Part shown: one piece after another, positions 1 to 9,784 of the stretch | Layout of the letters: every line of letters starts with the position of its first letter | Position numbering within the stretch: position 1 is the stretch's first letter | Origin: Naasia aerilata | GTDB taxonomy: Bacteria; Actinomycetota; Actinomycetes; Actinomycetales; Microbacteriaceae | DNA length: 64,000 nucleotides | NCBI RefSeq assembly: GCF_030296595.1 | Contig: NZ_AP027731.1 | Location: 1,860,001-1,924,000 of the forward strand | Reading direction: 5' to 3' | The notes under the pieces: model-generated | Database searches by the model: none | The model's input: the letters and a program-made list of their open reading frames with translations, nothing else | What the model was told of the DNA's origin: nothing | Translations under genes and position numbers: made by a program

Positions 1-930
1 GCCGCCGACCGGCTGCTGCGCCGCAACGTCGCCCGCCTCACGCTGCTCGGCAACGAGGCGGAGGTGCGGTCGCGGGCCTCCGCGGTCGGCGCGGACATCT
101 CCCGGGCTGACATCCTCGACCCGCTCGACCCGGAGCTGCGGGAGCGCTTCGCCGCCGAATACGCGCGCCTGCGGGCCCACAAGGGCATGACGCTGGACCT
201 CGCCCGCGACGTCGTGACCGACGTCTCCTACTTCGGCACGATGATGGTCCACCTCGGGCTCGCGGATGGGATGGTGTCCGGCGCCGTGCACACGACCGCG
301 CACACGATCCGTCCCGCGTTCGAGATCATCCGCACGAAGCCCGGGGTCTCCGTCGTCTCGAGCGTCTTCCTCATGGCGCTCGCCGACCGGGTCCTCGTCT
401 ACGGCGACTGCGCGGTGATCCCGGATCCGACGAGCGACCAGCTCGCCGACATCGCGGTCTCCTCCTCCGTCACGGCGGCGCAGTTCGGGATCGAACCCCG
501 GGTCGCGATGCTGTCCTACTCGACCGGGGCGTCGGGTGAGGGCGCCGACGTCGACAAGGTGCGCGCCGCCACGGCGCTCGTCCGGACGCGCCGCCCGGAC
601 CTGCCAGTCGAGGGCCCGATCCAGTACGACGCGGCCGCCGATATCGCGGTCGCGCGCACGAAGCTGCCCGACTCGGTGGTCGCCGGGCACGCCACCGTGT
701 TCGTGTTCCCGGACCTCAACACGGGCAACAACACGTACAAGGCGGTGCAGCGCAGCGCGGGCGCGGTCGCCATCGGACCGGTCCTGCAGGGCCTCAACAA
801 GCCGGTCAACGACCTCAGCCGGGGCGCCCTCGTCCAGGACATCGTCAACACGGTCGCCATCACCGCCATCCAAGGCGGTCAGGCCCGCGCCGCTGAGGGA
901 GCCGCCGCGGCCGGGGAGCCGGCCCGATGA
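1..930 (+). CDS. pta: phosphate acetyltransferase (C-terminal part)
   Basis: Open at the left edge, so the N-terminus lies outside the window. The visible ~309 residues form the PTA_PTB catalytic domain, which moves the acetyl group between CoA and phosphate. Recognisable stretches are [20 protein letters not shown] near the visible N-terminus, the [10 protein letters not shown] segment, and [19 protein letters not shown] followed by [18 protein letters not shown] near the end. The stop overlaps the ackA start by 4 nt (ATGA), the usual pta-ackA coupling for acetyl-CoA/acetate interconversion. No frame break is visible in the part seen. Confidence 0.95.
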   Translation, partial: AADRLLRRNVARLTLLGNEAEVRSRASAVGADISRADILDPLDPELRERFAAEYARLRAHKGMTLDLARDVVTDVSYFGTMMVHLGLADGMVSGAVHTTAHTIRPAFEIIRTKPGVSVVSSVFLMALADRVLVYGDCAVIPDPTSDQLADIAVSSSVTAAQFGIEPRVAMLSYSTGASGEGADVDKVRAATALVRTRRPDLPVEGPIQYDAAADIAVARTKLPDSVVAGHATVFVFPDLNTGNNTYKAVQRSAGAVAIGPVLQGLNKPVNDLSRGALVQDIVNTVAITAIQGGQARAAEGAAAAGEPAR

Positions 931-2110
931 CCGCCGTCCTCGTCGTGAACAGCGGATCCTCGTCGCTCAAGTACCAGCTCATCGAGACCGAGGGCGAGCG
1001 GACGCTCGCGAAGGGACTCATCGAGCGGATCGGCCAGCGCAGCGGCGCCAGCACCCACAGCACCCCGGAGGGGAGTGGGACGCGCAGCCCGAGGTGCCCG
1101 ACCACGACGCGGCCTTCCGCGTGATGATCGACGCGTTCGAGGAGCACGGGCCGGCCGGCATCACGGACACCGTGGGCGCGGTCGGGCACCGCGTCGTGCA
1201 CGGCGGGGCCCGGTTCTTCGCGCCCACCCTGGTGACCGACCGGGTGGAGCAGGACATCGAGGAGCTGGGCGAGTACGCGCCCCTGCACAACCCCGCGAAC
1301 CTCGCCGGCATCCGTGCGGCGCGCGCGGCCTTCGCGTCGGTGCCGCATGTCGCGATCTTCGACACTGCCTTCCACCAGACGATGCCGCCCGAGGCCTACA
1401 CCTACGCGATCGACGCCGCCGTGGCCGAGAAGTACCGCATCCGCCGGTACGGCTTCCACGGCACGTCGCACAAGTACGTGTCCGAGAAGGCCGCCGCATT
1501 CCTCGGTCTGCCGCTCGAGAAGTCCCGGCTCATCGTGCTGCACCTCGGCAACGGCGCGTCCGCCTGCGCGGTGCTCGACGGGCGCTCGGTCGACACCTCG
1601 ATGGGCTTCACGCCGCTGCAGGGCCTCGTCATGGGCACCCGGTCCGGCGACCTGGACCCGGCGATCGTCTTCCAGCTCGCCCGCTTCGGCGGCCTCAGCC
1701 TGGACGACCTCGACGACCTGCTCAACAAGCACAGCGGCCTCAGGGGGATGACGGGCAGCGGCGATCTCCGCGATGTGCGGAAGGCCGCGGACGCGGGCGA
1801 CGAGGCCGCGCAGGTCGCCATCGACGTCTACAACCACCGGATCAAGCACTACGTCGGCGCTTACCTCGCGATCCTCGGCGGTGCGGACGCCATCGTGTTC
1901 ACGGCCGGCGTGGGGGAGAACGCTCCCGGAATCCGGGCGGGCTCGCTCGCGGGACTGGAGTCCCTCGGCATCCGCGTGGACCCCGACCGGAACGCCTCCG
2001 CCGAGCGCGGGGAGCGCAGCATCTCGACGGACGACTCGGCGGTCGCGGTCCTCGTGATCCCGACCGACGAGGAGCTGGAGATCGCCCGCCAGACGGTCGC
2101 CGCCCTCTAG
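927..2110 (+). CDS. ackA: acetate kinase (one frame break)
   Basis: Makes acetyl phosphate from acetate and ATP, or the reverse, with the upstream pta. The N-terminus [15 protein letters not shown] is the ASKHA phosphate-binding signature. Further on are [42 protein letters not shown] and [13 protein letters not shown], all acetate kinase landmarks. The frame changes near 1067-1071, where an expected HSTPGGEWD reads as HSTPEGSGT. One missing G in the CCGG run explains this and restores a protein of about 394 aa, the family's usual size. Because the rest is perfectly conserved, I read it as a sequence error, not a dead gene. Confidence 0.93.
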
Positions 2111-2134
2111 AGAGACGCCGCTCGGCCTCGATCC

Positions 2135-2220
2135 TGAACAAATCAAGGAGATCCCGGTCCGAAAGACCCCGGATCAGCATGAAGAGGTCGGGCGCCCGCC
2201 CTTCCTCCTTGATTTGGTCA
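2135..2220. repeat. 86-bp inverted-repeat element between ackA and serA
   Basis: The arms are TGAACAAATCAAGGAG (2135-2150) and CTCCTTGATTTGGTCA (2205-2220). They are 15/16 complementary and enclose about 54 bp that includes a second short GC-rich pairing region. It could act as a terminator for pta-ackA or be a REP-like interspersed element. There is no T-tract. The core differs from the other palindromic families in the window. Confidence 0.6.
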
Positions 2221-2346
2221 GGGCTCCCGGCCGGCGCACGGCGTCGCGGGGCGTCACGCGGTCGGGGCGCTTTTCAGGCCGCCGCTAGAGTTGTGCTGTT
2301 TTTGCCCGCGCTCCGCCGGGCCCTCCTTACGAAAGGCGCTGCGCCT

Positions 2347-3938
2347 GTGACCAAGCCGATCGTCGTGATCGCCGAAGAACTCTCGCCCGCCACCGTCGAC
2401 GCCCTGGGGCCCGACTTCGACATCCGCAATGTCGACGGCACCGACCGGCCCGCGCTCCTCGCCGCGCTCGCCGAGGCCAGCGCCGTGCTGGTCCGCTCCG
2501 CGACGAAGATCGACGCCGAGGCGATCGCCGCGGCCCCGCAGCTCAAGGTCGTCGCGCGCGCGGGCGTCGGGCTCGACAACGTCGACATCCCGGCCGCCAC
2601 CTCGGCCGGCGTCATGGTCGTCAACGCGCCGACCTCGAACGTCGTCTCCGCCGCGGAGCTCGCCATCGGCCACCTGCTCTCCCTGGCCCGGCACATCCCC
2701 GATGCGAACAGGTCGCTCAAGGCGGGGGAGGAAGCGCAGCAAGTTCACGGGCGTCGAGCTCTACGAGAAGACGATCGGCATCGTCGGCCTCGGCCGCATC
2801 GGCACCCTGGTCGCGCAGCGCCTGGCCGGCTTCGGTGCGACCCTCGTCGCCTACGACCCGTACGTGACGCCGACCCGAGCGCAGCAGCTCGGCGTCCAGC
2901 TGCTCAGCCTCGAGGACCTCGTCGCCGCGAGCGACTTCATCACCATCCACATCCCCAAGACCCCGGAGACCACCGGCCTCATCGACTCCGCGATGTTCGC
3001 GAAGGCGAAGCCCGAGCTGCGCATCGTGAACGCGAGCCGCGGCGGCATCATCGACGAGGCCGCCCTCTTCGAGGCCCTGTCGACCAAGCGGATCGCGGGC
3101 GCCGGCATCGACGTCTTCGTCTCCGAGCCGCCGACGGGCTCGCCACTGCTCGACCTCGACAACATCGTGGTCACGCCGCACCTCGGGGCGTCGACCGACG
3201 AGGCCCAGGAGAAGGCCGGCATCTCGGTCGCCAAGTCGGTGCGGCTCGCGCTGTCCGGCGAGCTGGTCCCGGATGCGGTGAACGTCGCCGGCGGCGTCAT
3301 CGACCCGTACGTGCGCCCCGGCATCCCGCTCATCGAGAAGCTCGGCCAGGTGTTCTCCGGCCTCGCCGACGGGCCGCTGACGAGCGTCGACGTCGAGGTC
3401 CGCGGCGAGCTCGAGAGCTACGACGTGAGCGTGCTCAAGCTCGCCGCGCTGAAGGGCATCTTCGCGGGCGTCGTCAGCGAGAACGTCTCCTACGTCAACG
3501 CGCCGCTGCTCGCCGAGCAGCGCGGCATCCAGGTGCGTCTTCTCACCGACTCCGTGTCGGAGGAGTACCGCAACGTGCTCACGATCCGCGGCGCGATCGC
3601 GGACGGCACTCAGGTGTCGGTGTCCGGCACCCTCACCGGTACGAAGCAGATCGAGAAGATCGTCGAGATCAACGGCTACGACGTCGAGGTGCCCTTCGCG
3701 GACCACCTCGTCGTCTTCACCTACGACGACCGGCCCGGGATCGTCGCGGTCTACGGGCAGAAGTTCGGCGAGGCCGGCATCAACATCGCGGGCATGCAGA
3801 TCGCTCGCCGCGGCCGCGGGGAAGGCCCTGAGCATCCTCACGATCGACGGCCCCGCGCCCGACGAGCTGCTCGAGGACATCCGCACAGCGATCTCCGCGG
3901 ACAGCCTCCGCGAGATCGACATCCTCGACCTCGGCTGA
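2347..3938 (+). CDS. serA: D-3-phosphoglycerate dehydrogenase (two frame breaks)
   Basis: First step of serine synthesis: oxidises 3-phosphoglycerate with NAD. The GTG start gives VTKPIVVIAEELSPATVDAL. The Rossmann motif is GIVGLGRIGTLVAQRL. Catalytic Arg lies in NASRGGIIDEAAL, Glu in GAGIDVFVSEPP and His in VVTPHLGASTDEAQEKAG. The long actinobacterial form is complete, with the intervening domain and a C-terminal ACT domain that ends DSLREIDILDLG. Frame breaks at about 2730 (expected AGEWKRSKFTG; two bases missing) and about 3805-3820 (expected ARRAAAGKALSILTIDGP) must be bridged to give about 530 aa. Likely sequence errors in a core biosynthetic gene. Confidence 0.92.
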
Positions 3939-3976
3939 CGCTGGCGGCGGCATCCGGCGCGCGCGCCGCGATACTC

Positions 3977-4286
3977 CGCTGATTGAGGAGCTCGCGAAGC
4001 GGGCGTCTCAAAATCAGCCGCGGTTCCGGAGAGGGATCGCGGCGCAGCCGGCTTCTGCCGTGCGTCACCGTGCTGATTTCAAGACGCCGCCTGCGGCGGC
4101 TCCTCAATCAGCGGGCCCGGTTCACCGCCCCTGCTCACCGGTCCGCCGAGGCGGTTTCCCGAACCCGCCCGTACCGCTGATTGAGGAGCGCCGCAGGCGC
4201 GTCTCGAAATCCACCGGACGCACGGCCTGAACCCCGCGCGCACGTGTGATTTCGAGACGCTCGCTGCGCGAGCTCCTCAATCGGCG
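3977..4286. repeat. cluster of four REP-like elements in +,-,+,- orientation
   Basis: Four copies of a ~40-bp element occur at 3977-4016 (+), 4074-4113 (-), 4175-4213 (+) and 4247-4286 (-). Each has a conserved head, CGCTGATTGAGGAG, and tail, GCGTCTCGAAATC, around a variable GC-rich hairpin such as CTCGCGAAGCGGG or CGCCGCAGGCG. Forward and reverse copies alternate, so the cluster can fold into two long cruciforms, as in BIMEs. It fills most of the 395-bp gap between serA and the convergent DUF6458-type gene. A fifth copy lies at 12212-12250. No transposase is in the window. Confidence 0.8.
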
Positions 4287-4333
4287 GGTGGAGCGGGGGA
4301 ACCGGCGGCGCGAGCTGCCGGACCTGCGGCCCC

Positions 4334-4585
4334 TTACAGCGGGTCGACGTCGCGGACGTCGCGGCGGACCGCCTCGCCCGTCGTCGGGTCGACGGCGGTG
4401 CGCGTGGTCGCCACCGACCGGCGACGCCGCGTGAGCAGCACGATGCCGAGGATGATCCCGATCGCACCCGCGACCATCAGGATGTAGCCGACCGTGGTCA
4501 AGTCGATGCCGGGGACGTCGACGTTGACGGCGAAGGCGAGGATCGCACCCACTGCGAGGAGGAAGATGCCTGCTCCGAGACTCAT
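4334..4585 (-). CDS. small DUF6458-type membrane protein
   Basis: An 83-aa protein with two predicted membrane helices (about residues 3-20 and 30-48). A basic RRRRS turn and a polar tail containing TTRTAVDPTTGEAVRRD follow. This layout matches the DUF6458 family common in Microbacteriaceae; its function is unknown. The start chosen is MSLGAGIFLLAVG, preceded by GAAAGGCACTGAA as a weak ribosome-binding site. It is convergent with serA, with the REP cluster between them, and divergent from leuB. Confidence 0.75.
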   Translation of the reverse strand: MSLGAGIFLLAVGAILAFAVNVDVPGIDLTTVGYILMVAGAIGIILGIVLLTRRRRSVATTRTAVDPTTGEAVRRDVRDVDPL

Positions 4586-4692
4586 TTCAGTGCCTTTCGG
4601 TTGAGTGCGGTGAGGACGGGTCCATCCTGGCACGGGCGCTAATCTGAAGGCACCGGGGCCACGCCCGCTTTCCTCGATCCGCTCGGAGTGCC

Positions 4693-5766
4693 ATGTCCCG
4701 CACCATCCGCCTCGCCGCGATCCCGGGCGACGGCATCGGCCCCGAAGTCGTCGCGGAGGCGCTGAAGGTCCTCGAGGCCGCGCTGCCCGCCGACACCTCC
4801 CTCGAGGTGACGCAGTTCCGCCTGGGCGCCGGCCGCTTCCTCGAGACGGGCGACGTCCTCCCCGACGACGAGCTCGAGCGGATCAAGGAGCAGGACGTGA
4901 TCCTGCTCGGCGCGGTCGGCGGCGTGCCGGGGGACCCGCGGCTGGCGGGCGCGAACATCGAGCGCGGTCTGCTCCTGCGCCTCCGCTTCGAGCTGGACCA
5001 CTACGTGAACCTCCGCCCGACGGTCCTGCACCCCGGCGTCGTGTCCCCGCTCGCGGCACCGGGGAACGTGGACTTCGTGGTGGTCCGCGAGGGCACAGAG
5101 GGGCCGTACGTCGGGAACGGGGGAGCCATCCGCACCGGGAGCCCCGCCGAGATCGCCACCGAGGTGAGCATCAACACCGCCTACGGCGTTGAGCGCGTCG
5201 TCCGCTACGCGTTCGCGAAGGCGGCGGAGCGCCGCGGCAGGCTCACGCTGGTGCACAAGACCAACGTCCTCACGTTCGCCGGCAGCCTCTGGAAGCGCGC
5301 CGTCGACCGGGTCGCCGCCGAGAATCCGACAGTGAGCGTCGACTATCTGCATGTCGACGCGGCGACGATCTTCCTCGTCACCGATCCTGCTAGGTTCGAC
5401 GTGATCGTCACGGACAACCTCTTCGGCGACATCCTCACCGACTTGGCCGGCGCTATCAGCGGCGGCATCGGTCTCGCGGCCTCCGGCAACATCAACCCGG
5501 ACGGCACGTTCCCATCGATGTTCGAGCCGGTTCACGGTTCCGCTCCTGACATCGCCGGGCAGCAGAAGGCGGACCCCACGGCGGCGATCCTCTCCGCCGC
5601 ACTCCTCGCCGAGCACCTCGGGCTCGGCGATGCGGCGGCGCGGATCACGGCCGCGGTGACCGCCGACCTCGAAGCCCGGTCCACCGAGGCGGCACCGCGC
5701 CGCACCTCCGAGACGGGGGATGCGATCGCGGCCCTGCTTCGGCCTCCGACTCCCGTCCACGACTGA
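4693..5766 (+). CDS. leuB: 3-isopropylmalate dehydrogenase
   Basis: Oxidative decarboxylation of 3-isopropylmalate in leucine synthesis. The 357-aa protein starts [20 protein letters not shown] and keeps [24 protein letters not shown], the catalytic Lys in [15 protein letters not shown], the metal-binding segment [18 protein letters not shown] and the NAD-binding [16 protein letters not shown]. It reads without frame breaks. ilvE follows after 18 bp, so the two are probably one branched-chain amino acid operon. Confidence 0.95.
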   Translation: MSRTIRLAAIPGDGIGPEVVAEALKVLEAALPADTSLEVTQFRLGAGRFLETGDVLPDDELERIKEQDVILLGAVGGVPGDPRLAGANIERGLLLRLRFELDHYVNLRPTVLHPGVVSPLAAPGNVDFVVVREGTEGPYVGNGGAIRTGSPAEIATEVSINTAYGVERVVRYAFAKAAERRGRLTLVHKTNVLTFAGSLWKRAVDRVAAENPTVSVDYLHVDAATIFLVTDPARFDVIVTDNLFGDILTDLAGAISGGIGLAASGNINPDGTFPSMFEPVHGSAPDIAGQQKADPTAAILSAALLAEHLGLGDAAARITAAVTADLEARSTEAAPRRTSETGDAIAALLRPPTPVHD

Positions 5767-5784
5767 CCCCAGGATCGACGCCCC

Positions 5785-6891
5785 ATGAGCACAGCCACCT
5801 CCACCTTCCCGCTCGCCTTCTCCACCACCCCCTCCCGGCAGGCCCGGGACCAGGCCGAGCGGGAGGCGATCCTCGCCGACCCCGGCTTCGGCAAGCACTT
5901 CACCGACCACATGGTCGAGATCACCTGGACCCTCGACGACGGCTGGCACGACGCCCGCGTCGTCCCGTACGGGCCCATCTCCCTGGACCCGGCCGCCTCG
6001 GTGCTGCACTACGCGCAGGAGATCTTCGAGGGCCTCAAGGCCTACCGCCACGCCGACGGCTCGATCTGGACGTTCCGCCCTGAGGCGAACGCGCTGCGCC
6101 TGCAGCGCTCGGCCCGCAGGTTGGCGCTGCCCGAGCTCGCCGCCGAGGACTTCGTGGAATCGATCCGCCAGCTGGTCGCCATCGACGCCGGCTGGGTTCC
6201 CTCCGCGCCCGAGACGAGCCTCTACATTCGGCCGTTCATGTACGCGAGCGAGAGCTTCCTCGGCGTCCGCGCGGCGCAGAAGGTCGACTACCGGGTCATC
6301 GCAAGCCCGGCGGGCGCCTACTTCCACGGCGGCATCAAGCCGGTCTCCATCTGGCTGTCGACCGACTACAACCGCGCCGGCCGCGGCGGGATGGGCGCGG
6401 CGAAGACGGGCGGCAACTACGCAGCCTCCCTTCTGCCTCAGGAGGAGGCCTACCAGCACGGCTGCGCCCAGGTCGTGTTCCTCGACGACGTCGAGGGGCG
6501 CTATCTCGAGGAGCTGGGCGGCATGAACCTGTTCCTCGTCCGCCACGACGGCACTCTGATCACGCCGGAGACGAGCGGCACGATCCTCGAGGGCATCACG
6601 CGCGACAGCATCCTGCAGCTGGCCCGGGACCGCGGCCTCGGGGTGGAGGAGCGCCGGGTGTCGATCGACGAGTGGCGCGACGGCATCACGTCGGGTGAGA
6701 TCACGGAGGTCTTCGCCTGCGGAACCGCGGCCGTGATCACGCCCATCGTCTCCCTCAAGGCGGCGGACTTCGAGATCGGCGACCCCGCCGCGCCGGCCGG
6801 CGAGCTGACCATGGCGCTGCGCCAGGAGCTCACCGACATCCAGTACGGCCGCCGCCCCGACCACCACGGCTGGATGACCCGCCTGGTCTAG
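5785..6891 (+). CDS. ilvE: branched-chain amino acid aminotransferase
   Basis: PLP enzyme that makes leucine, isoleucine and valine from their 2-oxo acids. The 368-aa class IV fold shows [20 protein letters not shown], the PLP lysine in [18 protein letters not shown], and the cofactor phosphate-binding [12 protein letters not shown] and [16 protein letters not shown]. The C-terminus contains [12 protein letters not shown], typical of the group. It lies directly downstream of leuB on the same strand. The 187-bp gap after it holds no gene I recognise. Confidence 0.95.
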   Translation: MSTATSTFPLAFSTTPSRQARDQAEREAILADPGFGKHFTDHMVEITWTLDDGWHDARVVPYGPISLDPAASVLHYAQEIFEGLKAYRHADGSIWTFRPEANALRLQRSARRLALPELAAEDFVESIRQLVAIDAGWVPSAPETSLYIRPFMYASESFLGVRAAQKVDYRVIASPAGAYFHGGIKPVSIWLSTDYNRAGRGGMGAAKTGGNYAASLLPQEEAYQHGCAQVVFLDDVEGRYLEELGGMNLFLVRHDGTLITPETSGTILEGITRDSILQLARDRGLGVEERRVSIDEWRDGITSGEITEVFACGTAAVITPIVSLKAADFEIGDPAAPAGELTMALRQELTDIQYGRRPDHHGWMTRLV

Positions 6892-7078
6892 GCGGCCCTC
6901 CGACGGGAGCGGATCGCGGCGAGGCTCTCTCGCGGCGGTCCGCTCTTCCGTGCGCGCTGCAATCCCGAACCCCTGCGCATTGCAGGGCCGTTGCTGACTG
7001 GGTGGGGACCGCCGCGCGCCGCCTCGCCGAGGACACGATCGAACAACCCCATCGTGCTTCCTCGGAAAGGCCTCTCCC

Positions 7079-8395
7079 ATGAGCGACTACTTGATCTGCA
7101 GCTCCCCGATCTACGGCCACCTCGCGCCCATGGTCACCATCGGCCGGGCACTCGTCAGCCAGGGTCACCGCGTCACCGTCCTCACAGGGCGCAAATACGG
7201 GGACCTGGTCGAGCGGAGCGGGATGACCTTCCGTCCGCTGCCGAGCACCGCCGACTACGACGACGCGAACCTCGACGCGTGGCTCCCCGGGCGCGACAAG
7301 TACAAGGGTCTCGCGGCCGTCCGCTACGACATCATCGGCATGTTCGTGAAGCCGATCCCGGATCAGTACCGGGCCGTGCAGGAGGCTCTGAGCGAGCAGT
7401 CGTACGACGCCATCCTCGGCGAGGTCGCGTTCCTCGGCCTCATGCCGATGCTTCTCAAGGAACCTGCCGGCACGCGGGTCCCTGTGGTCGGGGTGTCGGC
7501 GCTTCCCCTCACGCTGACGAGCGTCGACTGCGCGCCCTACGGCTCGGCGCTGCAGCCCGGCTCGTCGGCGATCAGTCGGCTGCGCAACCGCGTCCTCAAC
7601 GCGGTCCTGCTGAACGGCCCGCTGCGCCCGATCCGCGTCGCCGCCAACGAGGCGCTCGCCGAGGTGGGCGCGCCGGCCATCGAGGGCAGCATCTTCAACC
7701 AGATCGGGCTCTTCGACCGCGTGTTCCAGTTGAGCGCTCCCGGCATCGAGTACCCGCGCCGCGAGCTGCCCGCCACGGTGTCGTTCGTCGGCCCCCTGCG
7801 CCCGGAGGCGGCCCGCGGCGCCGCCCTGCCGTCCTGGTGGGGCGACCTGGACGGCGACCGTCCGGTCGTGCACGTCACGCAGGGCACTCTCGACAACTTC
7901 GACCTCAGCCGGGTTCTCGCTCCCGCGATCCGGGGGCTGGCGGGGGAGGACGTCCTCGTCGTCGCCGCGACCGGCGGCCGTCCCGTCGAGGAACTCACCG
8001 CACTGTTCGGCGGCGAGCTCCCGGCGAACGCCCGCGTCGCCGAGTTCCTCCCGTACGACCAGCTGCTGCCGAAGACGAGCGTCGTGGTGACGAACGGCGG
8101 ATTCGGCGGCGTGCAGCAGGCGCTCGCCCACGGCGTGCCGCTCATCGTCGCCGGCGCGACCGAGGACAAGCCCGAGGTCGCCGCCCGCGTGGCCTGGGCC
8201 GGCGTCGGCGTGGACCTGCACACCGGCACGCCGAAGCCGGAGGCCGTCGCTGCCGCCGTTCGCACGGTGCTCGCCGAGCCCAGGTTCCGCACCTCGGCCG
8301 CCCGCCTGCAGGCGCAGCTCGCGGACCTCGGCGATCCGCTGGTCCCCATCTCCGCAACGCTCGAGCAGCTGGTCGGGCAGACCGCCTCGGCCTGA
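7079..8395 (+). CDS. GT1-family (UGT/MGT-like) glycosyltransferase
   Basis: A 438-aa GT-B protein. The N-terminus, ICSSPIYGHLAPMVTIGRAL, is the acceptor domain. The C-terminal donor domain has HVTQGTLDNFD and the motif VVVTNGGFGGVQQALAHGVP, equivalent to the nucleotide-sugar-binding signature of macrolide, rhamnosyl and UDP-glycosyl transferases. It therefore probably glycosylates a small molecule or lipid, but the acceptor cannot be told. A GAAAGG ribosome-binding site precedes the ATG. It appears to be a single-gene unit flanked by palindromic intergenic DNA. Confidence 0.85.
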   Translation: MSDYLICSSPIYGHLAPMVTIGRALVSQGHRVTVLTGRKYGDLVERSGMTFRPLPSTADYDDANLDAWLPGRDKYKGLAAVRYDIIGMFVKPIPDQYRAVQEALSEQSYDAILGEVAFLGLMPMLLKEPAGTRVPVVGVSALPLTLTSVDCAPYGSALQPGSSAISRLRNRVLNAVLLNGPLRPIRVAANEALAEVGAPAIEGSIFNQIGLFDRVFQLSAPGIEYPRRELPATVSFVGPLRPEAARGAALPSWWGDLDGDRPVVHVTQGTLDNFDLSRVLAPAIRGLAGEDVLVVAATGGRPVEELTALFGGELPANARVAEFLPYDQLLPKTSVVVTNGGFGGVQQALAHGVPLIVAGATEDKPEVAARVAWAGVGVDLHTGTPKPEAVAAAVRTVLAEPRFRTSAARLQAQLADLGDPLVPISATLEQLVGQTASA

Positions 8396-8432
8396 GCTCC
8401 TCCTCGGCCGCCCCGCCGGGGTTCCGCTCATC

Positions 8433-8535
8433 TGCGCGGATCAGGGAATTGCACGCCGGTCAGGAAGATCGCCCGGTTTCGCACGCGGTTCAGGAAGACA
8501 CGCCGTCTCGCAGACCGCATTTCCTGATCCGCGCA
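8433..8535. repeat. 103-bp palindromic intergenic element
   Basis: Outer arms TGCGCGGATCAGGGAAT (8433-8449) and ATTTCCTGATCCGCGCA (8519-8535) are 16/17 complementary. The same TCAGGAA core recurs inside at 8460-8466 and 8490-8496. The region between the glycosyltransferase and the FAH-family gene is therefore almost wholly repetitive. It may be a terminator-like cruciform or a REP-type element. Confidence 0.55.
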
Positions 8536-8601
8536 CGAGCCGCCGCCGCGTGCCCGCCGCCCCGCATCCCGGGAGGGTGCGGGGCGGCCTAGGCTCGACG
8601 G

Positions 8602-9375
8602 GTGAAGATCGCGCGTTTCTCGGCCGGCGGAGCGGATCCCGCCTTCGGCATCCTCGACGAGGAGACCGACGAGCTCGTCGTCCTCGCGGGCGACCCCATG
8701 TTCGCCGGCTATCAGACCACGGGGGAGCGGGTGGCCCTGTCCGGGGCGAAGCTCCTCGCGCCGGTCATCCCGCGCTCCAAGGTCATCTCGGTCGCGCTCA
8801 ACTACCCGATCGCGTCGGACGACCTGCCGCAGGACGAGCGGACGGAACCGCTGCTCCTCCTCAAGCCCAACACGAGCGTCGTGGGTCCGGGCGACGCGAT
8901 CCGCCTGCCGCCGGTCGAGGGGCGGATCGTGCACGAGGCGGAGCTCGCCATCGTCATCGGCCGCATCGCCAAGCAGGTGCCGGGCGAGCGGGCGCTCGAG
9001 ACCGTCTTCGCCTACACCGTGGCGAACGACGTGACGGCGCTGGACCTGATGCTCGCCGACGGCCAGTGGACGCGCGCGAAGGGCTACGACACGTTCTGCC
9101 CGGTCGGGCCCCTCATGGAGACTGAGCTGGACACGACCGCGCTCGAGATCACCGCGAGCGTCGACGGTCGGCTGCGCCATGGCGGCAACACCCGCGACAT
9201 GCGCTTCTCGATCCCGGACATCATCGCGGCCGCGTCGGACGTCTGGACGCTGCTGCCGGGCGACCTCATCCTCACCGGTGCCCCGGCGATCGGCGAGATC
9301 ACGGCGGGTCAGAGCGTCAGCGTCACGGTGGAGGGCATCGGCACCCTCACGAACCCGGTCCGCGCCGGCGACTGA
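8602..9375 (+). CDS. fumarylacetoacetate hydrolase family protein
   Basis: A 257-aa enzyme of the FAH superfamily, which hydrolyses, decarboxylates or hydrates 2-oxo-dioic acids with a bound Mg or Mn. The C-terminal catalytic domain shows the metal-binding acidic pattern in VHEAELAIVIGRIAKQVPG, then YTVANDVTALDL, KGYDTFCPVGPL and LLPGDLILTGAPAIGEI. The usual NYPIASDDLP-type lead-in is present. The start is GTG with no clear ribosome-binding site. Family members include 2-hydroxyhepta-2,4-diene-1,7-dioate isomerases and acylpyruvases; the substrate cannot be told here. Confidence 0.88.
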   Translation: MKIARFSAGGADPAFGILDEETDELVVLAGDPMFAGYQTTGERVALSGAKLLAPVIPRSKVISVALNYPIASDDLPQDERTEPLLLLKPNTSVVGPGDAIRLPPVEGRIVHEAELAIVIGRIAKQVPGERALETVFAYTVANDVTALDLMLADGQWTRAKGYDTFCPVGPLMETELDTTALEITASVDGRLRHGGNTRDMRFSIPDIIAAASDVWTLLPGDLILTGAPAIGEITAGQSVSVTVEGIGTLTNPVRAGD

Positions 9376-9425
9376 CCGCGCTCGTACTCGCACCGCACCT
9401 CTCCTCTCGCTGGGTAAATCAGCCG

Positions 9426-9643
9426 ACTTGCCAAAAAGTCCCGCTTCGGCCCCGGAATAGCGGCACTTTTCGGCAAGTGGCCCGCCGAGCGGGTCGGGAC
9501 GGGACCGACTTGCCAAAAGGTCCCGCTCTGGAGTCCGTATAGCGGGACTTTTCGGCAAGTCGCCCTGTGGGGGAGCAAGACACGGCACCGACTTGCCACA
9601 GAATCCCGCTTCGGAGCGCGGAAAGCGGGATTCTGTGGCAAGT
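9426..9643. repeat. tandem array of three 53-bp hairpins, period 82-83 bp
   Basis: Three hairpins lie at 9426-9478, 9508-9560 and 9591-9643. Each has 20-bp arms starting ACTTGCC and ending CCCGCT, around a 13-nt loop. Copies 1 and 2 have A/G-rich mid-stems with 2 mismatches each. Copy 3 replaces the mid-stem (CAGAAT paired with ATTCTG) and pairs perfectly. The stem thus changed on both sides while keeping its fold. The array fills most of the 409-bp gap between the FAH-family gene and gltX. I see no ORF in it. Confidence 0.85.
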
Positions 9644-9768
9644 CGCCCGCCGCGCTCCGCCAGGAGCCGGCCGCCCATCACCTGTCCCGGGAGCGGCCGC
9701 ACATCGCCCGTCCCAGGGCGCCGCCCGTCCTGGGCCTTCGGCGCCGGGGACGCACACGGCGCCCTCAG

Positions 9769-9774
9769 TAGAAT
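9769..9774 (+). promoter_or_regulatory. possible -10 box of gltX
   Basis: TAGAAT lies 10 nt before the gltX ATG, which would give a very short or absent leader. No good -35 is seen at the usual spacing, so support is weak. Confidence 0.3.
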
Positions 9775-9784
9775 CGAGGGCGGT

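Noticed and set aside
927-1124. Separate short 65-aa gene at the ackA start
   Set aside because: Its first ~45 residues are the acetate kinase N-terminus, and the remainder is out-of-frame sequence after a lost base.
860-2146. 428-codon minus-strand frame opposite ackA
   Set aside because: It is antisense to acetate kinase motifs, and its codon composition follows the opposite strand.
4639-7080. 813-codon open frame on the minus strand
   Set aside because: It is antisense to leuB and ilvE, both intact and fully recognisable. No domain pattern is seen in it.
9426-9643. CRISPR array
   Set aside because: The three units are palindromic hairpins with period 82-83 bp, not short direct repeats with unique spacers. 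No cas genes are nearby.
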